From NCBI GenBank assembly GCA_938045315.1, contig CALINM010000133.1:1-19986 (forward strand): a stretch of DNA of 19,986 nt, given 5' to 3'. The notes beneath the pieces are model-generated. The model worked only from the letters and a program-made list of their open reading frames with translations, had not been told where the DNA came from and searched no databases. Positions within the stretch are counted from its first letter, which is position 1. Each line of letters opens with the position of its first letter. Below are positions 13,793 to 19,986 of this stretch, piece by piece. Source of the DNA: an uncultured bacterium (lineage in GTDB: Bacteria; CALINM01). The position numbers and the translations under genes are program-made.

Positions 13793-14958
13793 ATTTCAAT
13801 TTTTTCCATTTGATTTAAAACATATTCTCTAATCACATTCTCTTCAGGCACTTTTTCTATAATTTCTCCATTATCAATATAAACTTTAAGTAAACTAAAA
13901 GTTTGACCACCACAATGACAGTTTTTTTTAGTTCCCAGAGGTACAATAAAATCTCTTTGGCAATCATTACATCTCAATATATCCTTTCTGCCCGAATGTT
14001 TGCCCCGCTTAGCGCAAAACTTACCTTCCACTTCCACAATATCCATTGAAAAATCTATTGTAGAAGCAGAACTTATTGCTGTTCCAACCCCATAACCATC
14101 GCAATATTCATTAAGATTTTTTATTTTATCCTCATCTATACCACCCGATACCATTATTTTAACCCTTTCAAAGCCCCTAATATTTAGCTCCCATCTCACC
14201 TCATCAAGCAACCTCCTGAAGTCTCCCCTTCGAGAGCCCGGTGTATCTAACCTTATACCAAAAAGTTTATCTCTTAAAGCACTTGCTACCCTTATAGCCT
14301 CAAACTTTTCATCTAAAAATGTGTCAATAAGTACAATTCTTGGTACTTCTTCAGGAATTACTGCATCAAAAGCTTTTGCTGCCTCAACAGTGTCTCCTAA
14401 AATAAGTATCAACGCATGTGGCATAGTCCCTGTAGGATTTATACCAAGAAATTTTGAAGAAATGATTGTTGACACACCATCACATCCTCCTATATAAGCA
14501 CTTCTCTCAATCATAGGTGCTATACAGGGATGCATCCTCCTTGTCCCAAAACTAATAACAGGTCTTCCCTGAGCAGCTTTTTTACATCTTGCTGATTTTG
14601 TAGCAATTCCAGAAGACTGACATATAAACCCTAACATGGCAGTTTCATATACACCAAATTCTAAATAATCACCTACTATTTCCATAACAGGCATCCATGT
14701 TTTGAATATTGTTCCTTCAGGTAAAGCTCTTAACGTTACTTTCTTGCCCTTTAAAAGACTTATAACTTCTTTAAGGCCCGTAAAAACTCCAAAATCATTT
14801 CCCTCAGGTAATCCTTTAACAATAAACTCCGCTGAAACTACTTTATGCAGATTGTAGGCTTCAAGAACCTGTCTTGTTCTTTCAAAATAAATATCTGTTA
14901 CAAGACCATCTTTTATTTCCTTTTCAGTGGCAATATAGAAATCTCTATCGTCTTTCAT
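13789..14958 (-). CDS. pncB: Nicotinate phosphoribosyltransferase, short archaeal/thermophile-type with C-terminal zinc-ribbon-like segment
   Basis: This 389-residue enzyme joins nicotinate to PRPP to give nicotinate mononucleotide for NAD. Supporting motifs are the substrate-handling SFGTRRMHP (136-144), GGCDGVSTI (157-165), NPTGTMPHAL (174-183), DTFLDEKFEA (212-221), GIRLDTPGSRRGD (234-246), MVSGGIDEDKI (269-279) and GVGTAISS (290-297). The short form carries a C-terminal domain with Cys330-x2-Cys333 and Cys347-x-Cys349 (CNDC…CHCGG), probably a zinc site seen in related family members. It starts at ATG 14958, overlapping the nicotinamidase stop, so the deamidase and transferase form a two-step nicotinamide salvage unit. 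selA follows with a 4 bp overlap. Confidence 0.93.
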   Translation of the reverse strand: MKDDRDFYIATEKEIKDGLVTDIYFERTRQVLEAYNLHKVVSAEFIVKGLPEGNDFGVFTGLKEVISLLKGKKVTLRALPEGTIFKTWMPVMEIVGDYLEFGVYETAMLGFICQSSGIATKSARCKKAAQGRPVISFGTRRMHPCIAPMIERSAYIGGCDGVSTIISSKFLGINPTGTMPHALILILGDTVEAAKAFDAVIPEEVPRIVLIDTFLDEKFEAIRVASALRDKLFGIRLDTPGSRRGDFRRLLDEVRWELNIRGFERVKIMVSGGIDEDKIKNLNEYCDGYGVGTAISSASTIDFSMDIVEVEGKFCAKRGKHSGRKDILRCNDCQRDFIVPLGTKKNCHCGGQTFSLLKVYIDNGEIIEKVPEENVIREYVLNQMEKIEI

Positions 14959-15479
14959 ATTAGATTTACCCCCAGCACACCCTTCATATCCTTAAACACA
15001 TAATCCTTATCTTTCTCATCTAAGGCTGAAACACCATCTTTAATTACATGAACTCTAAATCCCCTGAGTGTTGCTTCCATAGCGCAAAAATATACACATA
15101 TGTTAATCACACATCCCATCAAATATAAATCTGTTATTTCTAACTTTATCAAAAGTTCTTCAAGTTCTGTTTTGTAAAAGCTTGAATAAGTTGTCTTTTT
15201 TACGATAAATTCTTTACCCCTATTAATATCAGGCTTTAATTCTTCCACAATTTCAGAACCCCAACTACCAGATATTGCATGAGGTGGCCATTTTCTAAAT
15301 TCTTCATCATTGATACTGTGATTATCACATATGTAAATTATATAATCGTCGTTTTTTCTAAAATTTTCGATCCACTCCCTTATGACAGGAATAATACTTT
15401 CATTTTCAGGTACAAAAAGAGTACCCTCTTTTTTAGAAAAATCATTTAACATATCAATTACTAGAAGTGCTTTTTTCAT
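14955..15479 (-). CDS. pncA: Nicotinamidase-type isochorismatase-family hydrolase
   Basis: The 174-residue cysteine hydrolase has the catalytic triad Asp9 (LLVIDMLNDF), Lys95 (KTTYSSF, aligning with the K-x-x-Y-S-x-F motif of PncA) and Cys127 (INICVYFCAMEA). It also has metal-ligand candidates Asp52/His54 (ICDNHS) and His67 (WPPH), the last two being typical of nicotinamidases rather than general isochorismatases. It would turn nicotinamide into nicotinate, feeding the phosphoribosyltransferase encoded next. The usual cis-peptide region reads MGCVINIC, with an extra Cys123 close to the active site, which is a small oddity. ATG 15479 overlaps the stop of the preceding 58-residue gene (TAATG), and the stop overlaps pncB (ATGA). 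Confidence 0.86.
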   Translation of the reverse strand: MKKALLVIDMLNDFSKKEGTLFVPENESIIPVIREWIENFRKNDDYIIYICDNHSINDEEFRKWPPHAISGSWGSEIVEELKPDINRGKEFIVKKTTYSSFYKTELEELLIKLEITDLYLMGCVINICVYFCAMEATLRGFRVHVIKDGVSALDEKDKDYVFKDMKGVLGVNLI

Positions 15480-15655
15480 TATTTAAAACATCCCAGCTGA
15501 CACTCAATTATTTTTATCCCCAGTTCATTTGCCATGTTACCAATATCTTTTAAAGCCACACTATGTTCCTCTGAGATTTTAAATGCAACTTTACATGGCA
15601 ATTTTTTATCCTTTGCCTTTTCTAACAATAAATTTTTTAAATTTTCTTTATCCAT
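15479..15655 (-). CDS. Small conserved-looking protein, 58 residues, LPC…CQLGCF motif
   Basis: This short gene lies between rsmI and the nicotinamidase gene. The product begins MDKENLKNLL, has a central LPCKVAFKISEE and IGNMANELGIKI, and ends IIECQLGCFK. The pattern Cys21 … C52-QLG-C56 and the predicted helix-turn-helix-like run (AFKISEEHSVALKDIGNMANELG) recall short proteins of deltaproteobacteria and related anaerobes, and segments in ModE-like regulators, but I cannot confirm a family. Evidence that it is real: ATG at 15655 overlaps the rsmI stop by 8 bp, its TAA overlaps the next ATG (TAATG), and it fills the only gap in an otherwise continuous operon. A metal- or thiol-linked DNA-binding role is possible; function is unknown. 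Confidence 0.75.
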   Translation of the reverse strand: MDKENLKNLLLEKAKDKKLPCKVAFKISEEHSVALKDIGNMANELGIKIIECQLGCFK

Positions 15656-16487
15656 TGTGTTTTACCTCCTGCCAGATTTTATATAATTGATTTCTTTTTA
15701 CATTTGCAATCTCTTCGAGGTTTACTATATCTTTAAAGCTGTAACCCTCTTGCATCTTTTTTTTCACAAAATTTTTAATAAAACTCTCATCCCCCTGATT
15801 TTTAACATCCTTTTGCAAAGTTCCTTCTACAACAAGGGTAATTTCTCCTTTTACATCTCCTATTTTTTCTAAAATTTCCTCTATATACCCAATTTTTATC
15901 TCTTCGTAATACTTTGTCAACTCCCTAACTACACAAATTTTTCTATTTCCTAAGTGCTTTAAAATATATTGAAGGATTTTTTTAAGATCTCTTCCAGGAA
16001 CAAAAAAAATAAGGGTATGGGGGAGAGACTTTATCAAAGAAAGCCTTTTTTCGAGCTCTCCATTTTTCTTTGGTAAAAAACCTTCAAAGATAAATTTATC
16101 ACCTGAAAAACCAGAAATAGAAAGAGCTGCAGTAACAGAAGATGGTCCTGGTATGGAGACTACCTTTATGCCCCTTTTATGTGCTTCACTAACTATTATA
16201 CTACCTGGATCAGAAATCAAGGGAGTCCCGGCATCTGTAATCAAAGCCAAATTTCTCCCCTCTTCAAGCATTTCTAAAATTCTTTGTGACCTAATTCTCT
16301 CCTTGGGCTTATAATAAGAAAATAGCGGTTTTTTTATGCCGTATTTTTCAAGAATTATTAGAGATTTTTTTGTATCTTCACATATTATTTCGTCCACATC
16401 TTTTAATACTTTTAATGCTCTTAAAGTTATGTCCTCTAAATTACCAATGGGCGTTCCCACTACATATAGTATACCTTTTTTGTTCAT
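15648..16487 (-). CDS. rsmI: 16S rRNA 2'-O-ribose C1402 methyltransferase RsmI
   Basis: The 279-residue protein is a tetrapyrrole-methylase-fold enzyme that methylates the ribose of C1402 in 16S rRNA, in the decoding centre. Diagnostic motifs are YVVGTPIGNLEDITLRAL (8-25), CEDTKKS (36-42), LITDAGTPLISDPG (82-95), SIPGPSSVTAALSISGF (111-127) and FEGFLPKK (134-141). Length is normal. It starts at ATG 16487, overlapping the topA stop (ATGA), and its own end overlaps the following 58-residue gene by 8 bp. Its place after topA suggests simple co-transcription within a housekeeping operon rather than a shared pathway. Confidence 0.95.
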   Translation of the reverse strand: MNKKGILYVVGTPIGNLEDITLRALKVLKDVDEIICEDTKKSLIILEKYGIKKPLFSYYKPKERIRSQRILEMLEEGRNLALITDAGTPLISDPGSIIVSEAHKRGIKVVSIPGPSSVTAALSISGFSGDKFIFEGFLPKKNGELEKRLSLIKSLPHTLIFFVPGRDLKKILQYILKHLGNRKICVVRELTKYYEEIKIGYIEEILEKIGDVKGEITLVVEGTLQKDVKNQGDESFIKNFVKKKMQEGYSFKDIVNLEEIANVKRNQLYKIWQEVKHNG

Positions 16488-18730
16488 CTTGTTTTTTTGA
16501 ATTTACAACCCCTTTTGGGACATTTATAAAATGGCATTTTTTTTTCTGTTGACTCTACCAAATAGGGATTACCACATTCTGGGCATGGTTCATTATAAGG
16601 CTTTAGATTGCTGATAAATTTACATTCTGGATAAGAACTACATCCATAAAAAGTTCTTCCCCTTTTGCTTTTTCTTTCAACAAGTGGTGATTTACAAAGG
16701 GGACATATAATTTCTAACTTTATTGATTCTGTATATTTGCACTCCGGATATCTCTCACAGGCTAAGAAATTACTAAATTTTCCCCTTTTGATTATTAGCT
16801 CAGCACCACATTCCGGGCACTTTTTCCCTGATTTTTCATTCTGCTTAACAATTACTATTTTGCCTTCCCTATCCTTCTCGAAATTCTTTATATTTTTACA
16901 TTCCGGGTACCCACTGCAGGCGAGAAACTCTTTACCTTTTTTGTATTTTATTACCATTTGTCTTCCACATAATTCACATACCACATCTGTTACAATGCCT
17001 GTTTTTTTTAAATTTGCCATGGTTTTCTGAGCATTCTCAAGGGCTATAACAAACTTATCATAAAAGTCTTCAACAATTTTATTCCATTTTACCTTTCCCT
17101 CTTCTACCTCGTCTAACTTCTGTTCCATCTTAGCTGTAAAATCAACATTTATAACCTCAGGGAACCCCTGAACAAGAAGGTCTGAAACAGTGCATCCCAA
17201 CTCAGTAGGGTAAAATTTACCATCAGAAATTTTTACATACTCCTTTTCAAGTAAAGTAGAAATAATAGTTGCATAAGTGCTGGGTCTACCAATGCCATCT
17301 TCTTCAAGTTCCTTTACAAGTGTTGCTTCCGTAAACCTTGGTGGAGGTGATGTAAAATTCTGTTCAGGCAAAATATCTGTTAAAATTAACTGGGTATTTT
17401 CATCCATATTTGGTAATTTTTCCCCGGTTTCTTCATTACTTTCATTTTTTTCATCCATATCCATATAAACTGCTAAAAACCCTGGAAATTTTAATGTAAG
17501 CCCCTTCGCTCTGAATAAAAACTGTTCTTTCTCTCTGTTTACAATTTCATAAATTGATTGATTATACTCCGCATCCTTCATTTGGCATGCAACAAACCTA
17601 TCATAAATCATCTTATATAATGCATAAAGATCTTTTGTTAGGTAAGGTTTTACCTTTTCTGGTTCCAGTTCCATCGAGGTGGGTCTTATACATTCATGGG
17701 CTTCTTGAGCAGTTTTTTTACCTTCGAACTGCCTTGGTTTTTCTGACAAATACTCGTTACCGTATTTTTCTTTAATATAATTCCTAACTGATTCTATGGC
17801 TTCTTCAGAAATTCTTGGTGAATCAGTCCTCATGTATGTTATAAGACCCTGCCTACCCATATCACCAAGATCTATACCTTCGTATAGCATCTGTGCCAAT
17901 GTCATGGTTTTCTTTGTAGAAAATGATAGTTTTTTTACACCCTCCTGCTGTAATGTACTGGTTATGAAGGGAGCTGGTGCAGTTTTTTTTCTAGGTTTTT
18001 CAATTTTATTTTTTAAGTAAAAACTACATTTTTTTAGTTCTTCAACGACAGTTTCTGTAACTTCTCTATTCTCCAGATTTACTTTCTTACCTTCAATCTC
18101 TTCTAATTTAGCTTTTAAAATGTTATTTTTATCATCAACAAAAGTACCCTTAATAGTCCAGTATTCTTTGGGTACAAAATTTCTAATTTCCTTTTCTCTT
18201 TCGCAGATTATTCTTAATGCAACTGATTGTACCCTTCCTGCAGATAGACCAGTTTTTACTTTTTTCCAGAGAAGAGGACTAATTTTATATCCCACTAATC
18301 TATCAAGCACTCTTCTTGATTTCTGAGCATCATACTTATTTTGATCAAGGTTAGTGGGATTTTGAAACGCTTTTTTGATAGCTTCTTTAGTTACTTCAAA
18401 AAAAAGAACTCTCTTGATATCTTTTTTTAATTCTTCAAGTTCCTCAGCAACATGAAAGGCAATCGCTTCACCCTCTCTATCTGGGTCAGAAGCTATAAAA
18501 ACTTCCTTTGCAGATTTTGCATATTTTTTAAGTTCAGCAATTACCTTTTTTGCCTTTGGTAGACATATATAAGTGGGGGTAAACCCTTTTTCAATATCAA
18601 CACCTAAAGTTTTTTCAGGTAAATCTTTTATGTGTCCATAGGTTGCCACAACCTTACAGTTATTACCCAAATACCTTTCTATAGTCTTAGCCTTAGCGGG
18701 AGACTCCACCACTACAAGGCTCTTTTCCAT
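16484..18730 (-). CDS. topA: DNA topoisomerase I
   Basis: This type IA topoisomerase (748 residues) relaxes negative supercoils. The Toprim domain shows VVVESPAKAKTIERYLG near the start, YGHIKDLP and the metal-binding DPDREGE (82-88). The active-site tyrosine is Tyr299 in GLITYMRTDSPR. SAGRVQSVALR is also present. The C-terminus holds four zinc-ribbon repeats, three of them ending in a 'C…YPECK' pattern (starting CELCGRQ, CPECGAE, CPLCKSP, CPECGNP). The last is less regular (CPKRGCKF). A TTG at 18739 is a possible earlier start, but the ATG at 18730 has AAGGA nine bases upstream, whereas the TTG directly abuts it, so the ATG is chosen. The gene begins two bases after the smg stop, in the conserved dprA-smg-topA order. 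Confidence 0.97.
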   Translation of the reverse strand: MEKSLVVVESPAKAKTIERYLGNNCKVVATYGHIKDLPEKTLGVDIEKGFTPTYICLPKAKKVIAELKKYAKSAKEVFIASDPDREGEAIAFHVAEELEELKKDIKRVLFFEVTKEAIKKAFQNPTNLDQNKYDAQKSRRVLDRLVGYKISPLLWKKVKTGLSAGRVQSVALRIICEREKEIRNFVPKEYWTIKGTFVDDKNNILKAKLEEIEGKKVNLENREVTETVVEELKKCSFYLKNKIEKPRKKTAPAPFITSTLQQEGVKKLSFSTKKTMTLAQMLYEGIDLGDMGRQGLITYMRTDSPRISEEAIESVRNYIKEKYGNEYLSEKPRQFEGKKTAQEAHECIRPTSMELEPEKVKPYLTKDLYALYKMIYDRFVACQMKDAEYNQSIYEIVNREKEQFLFRAKGLTLKFPGFLAVYMDMDEKNESNEETGEKLPNMDENTQLILTDILPEQNFTSPPPRFTEATLVKELEEDGIGRPSTYATIISTLLEKEYVKISDGKFYPTELGCTVSDLLVQGFPEVINVDFTAKMEQKLDEVEEGKVKWNKIVEDFYDKFVIALENAQKTMANLKKTGIVTDVVCELCGRQMVIKYKKGKEFLACSGYPECKNIKNFEKDREGKIVIVKQNEKSGKKCPECGAELIIKRGKFSNFLACERYPECKYTESIKLEIICPLCKSPLVERKSKRGRTFYGCSSYPECKFISNLKPYNEPCPECGNPYLVESTEKKMPFYKCPKRGCKFKKTR

Positions 18731-18732
18731 CC

Positions 18733-19173
18733 TCAACAATCCTTTTTTAGATTAAAAGCTTTATAATTTGCGAGGGCTTCTTCTGCCCATTCTTTACTAT
18801 AAAAACGAAGAATATTATCGCTTGCTATCATATCCCATATAGTTAACTTTACTCTATCATGGCTAAAAAGAATAAACTTAAAAAGGTCATGAGCATAATT
18901 TTCTGTTATTATACCCCTTTTTAACAGCGAAGTTGCATAATTATACGCCTCGTTACTGCATAAAATTTCTCTGCAGGATTCCTTTGAATCCAGATAAGTT
19001 TCAAAATAGATATTTTTCTGGTATGCCTCTATCCAGGTAATAGCTTCTTCTATCTCATCATGATTATAACCTTCCATAATTAATTCATCAAAAATATCTT
19101 CAGTGATGATCATACTTTCTTCCATTACTCTCTGGGATATAAATCTTATAATCTCAAAAATTCTGTAATTCAC
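18733..19173 (-). CDS. smg: Smg/DUF494 family protein
   Basis: This 146-residue, largely helical, acidic protein contains the pattern EEAITWIEAY and a C-terminal WDMIASDN segment, consistent with the DUF494 (Smg) family. Its position between dprA and topA is the classic place for smg in proteobacteria and relatives, which is the strongest support. The molecular function is not established. The GTG start at 19173 overlaps the dprA stop by one base (TAGTG) and has a strong AAGGAG six bases upstream, located inside the end of dprA, so translation initiation looks efficient and coupled. No catalytic motif is visible. Confidence 0.82.
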   Translation of the reverse strand: MNYRIFEIIRFISQRVMEESMIITEDIFDELIMEGYNHDEIEEAITWIEAYQKNIYFETYLDSKESCREILCSNEAYNYATSLLKRGIITENYAHDLFKFILFSHDRVKLTIWDMIASDNILRFYSKEWAEEALANYKAFNLKKDC

Positions 19174-19986
19174 TATAAACTCCTTACTTTAATATAACTT
19201 TTTCCCGGTAAAGCTTTTATTATACCCTTTAATTCTAATTGAAGCAAAAAGTTTGCCAGTGTTGAAGGTCCTTTGTCAAGTAAAAAACACAGGGTATCAA
19301 AATTTATCGGTTCTTCCCCCATTTTGGATAGGATCTCTTCTTCGTCTATCGTTAACTTTATAGCTTTTTGTTCTATCTTTTTATTTTCTAAAAAGTGCGG
19401 GAATAAATCCTCAAGAACATCTTTACCCGAAATAGCAATCTTTGCGCCATTTTTAATAAGCATATTATTGCCTTGAGAGTTTTTATCTAAAGGCGTTCTT
19501 GGTATAACAAATAATTCTCTACACTGCTCAACAGCAAACTTTGCCGTTATAAGAGAACCACTTCTTTCACCAGACTCAATTACAACAACTGCTTTAGAAA
19601 GACCACTTATAATCCTATTTCTTCTAGGGAAATTTTGAGGCAAAGGTGGTGTTCCTATGGGAAACTCTGAGAAAATACAACCATGATTGACTATTTCCTT
19701 ATATAAGTGCCTATTTGAAGCGGGATAAATAATGTCTATACCACAGCCGAGAACACCAATTGTCCTTAAATTATACTTCAAAGCCCCATTATGAGCACAC
19801 GTATCAATCCCTCTAGCAAGTCCGCTAACAATAGTTATCGGAAGCCCTTCAAAATCTTTTATAAAATATTCTGTTAAATCAATGCCTTTAAAAGATGGGT
19901 CCCTTGAACCGATAATAGCTATAGCATTTTTATCTACTTCTTTATACTCACCTTTATAAAATAATATGGGCGGTGGATAATCAATA
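19173..19986 (-). CDS. dprA: DNA-processing protein DprA (Smf), N-terminus beyond the window
   Basis: DprA binds single-stranded DNA and loads RecA during natural transformation; many non-competent bacteria also keep it. The frame is open to the right edge, so about 271 residues are visible. They begin in the Rossmann-like domain: YPPPILFYKG, IAIIGSRDPS, ITIVSGLARGIDTCAHNGAL, TIGVLGCGIDIIYPASNRHL, SEFPIGTPPLPQNFPRRNRI and VVVIESGERSGSLITAKFA. A short C-terminal winged-helix-like domain (about 70 residues, ILSKMGEEPINFDTL…) follows, as in longer DprA forms. The N-terminal SAM-like domain lies outside the window. It heads the visible part of the dprA-smg-topA operon and its promoter is not included. 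Confidence 0.95.
   Translation of the reverse strand, partial: IDYPPPILFYKGEYKEVDKNAIAIIGSRDPSFKGIDLTEYFIKDFEGLPITIVSGLARGIDTCAHNGALKYNLRTIGVLGCGIDIIYPASNRHLYKEIVNHGCIFSEFPIGTPPLPQNFPRRNRIISGLSKAVVVIESGERSGSLITAKFAVEQCRELFVIPRTPLDKNSQGNNMLIKNGAKIAISGKDVLEDLFPHFLENKKIEQKAIKLTIDEEEILSKMGEEPINFDTLCFLLDKGPSTLANFLLQLELKGIIKALPGKSYIKVRSL

Noticed and set aside
16665-17030. 121-residue plus-strand open frame opposite topA
   Set aside because: It mirrors the zinc-ribbon repeats of topA on the other strand, lacks a ribosome binding site, and has shadow-like composition. The same holds for the other open frames antisense to strong genes.
18728-18739. TTG at 18739 as the topA start
   Set aside because: The TTG directly abuts the AAGGA; the ATG nine bases on has proper spacing and matches the family N-terminus MEKSLVVVESPAKAK.

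Overview
The window is an AT-rich bacterial chromosome segment, almost fully coding, with tightly packed and often overlapping genes. No stretch over 300 bases lacks a gene. The longest true intergenic gap is 9016-9178. Features pointing to a Gram-negative-type anaerobe: the dprA-smg-topA gene order, lipoprotein and Sec signal peptides, selA, a cobalamin/radical-SAM enzyme and an ArsS-type radical SAM protein. The combination would suit a Deferribacterota-like or deltaproteobacterial-like lineage, but this is a weak inference from content and base composition, not a phylogenetic call.

Region 1 (1-2296, minus strand) is a metal-uptake operon: Fur/Zur-type repressor, ZnuA-like lipoprotein, ZnuC-like ATPase and the start of a ZnuB-like permease. 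A near-consensus promoter with a Fur-type palindrome at the predicted transcription start lies in front of the repressor, which suggests autoregulation.

Region 2 (2320-3838, minus) is a decayed methyl-accepting chemotaxis gene. It has lost its sensor and membrane part and carries two frameshifts and one nonsense codon.

Region 3 (3828-9015, minus) is the most interesting part, a five-gene operon. In transcription order it encodes a YdjY-domain exported protein with a CxxCxxxC motif, an exported single-domain rhodanese apparently using an ATT start, a TIGR04283-type glycosyltransferase, an ArsM-like methyltransferase fused to an ArsS-type radical SAM/Cys-rich protein, and a CCG-type Fe-S oxidoreductase fused to a TVP38/TMEM64 (DedA-like) membrane domain. 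Family knowledge links ArsM, ArsS and this glycosyltransferase family to arsenosugar biosynthesis. The exported redox and sulfur proteins and the Fe-S/membrane fusion would be accessory parts. The pathway is inferred, not shown.

Region 4 (9179-12423, plus) is a divergent pair: an MJ_1487-type B12-binding/radical SAM protein overlapping a membrane PAS-containing sensor histidine kinase with no response regulator in the window. Both genes flanking the 9016-9178 spacer lack a visible Shine-Dalgarno sequence and have -10-like hexamers six bases before the start codon, so both transcripts may be leaderless.

Region 5 (12416-19986, minus) is a run of eight genes with overlaps or gaps of only a few bases: dprA (partial), smg (DUF494), topA, rsmI, a 58-residue conserved-looking protein, a nicotinamidase-type hydrolase, nicotinate phosphoribosyltransferase and selA. 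It joins DNA processing, rRNA methylation, NAD salvage and selenocysteine-tRNA synthesis. selA ends by overlapping the convergent kinase gene by 8 bp. I saw no tRNA, rRNA, CRISPR array, insertion sequence or prophage.
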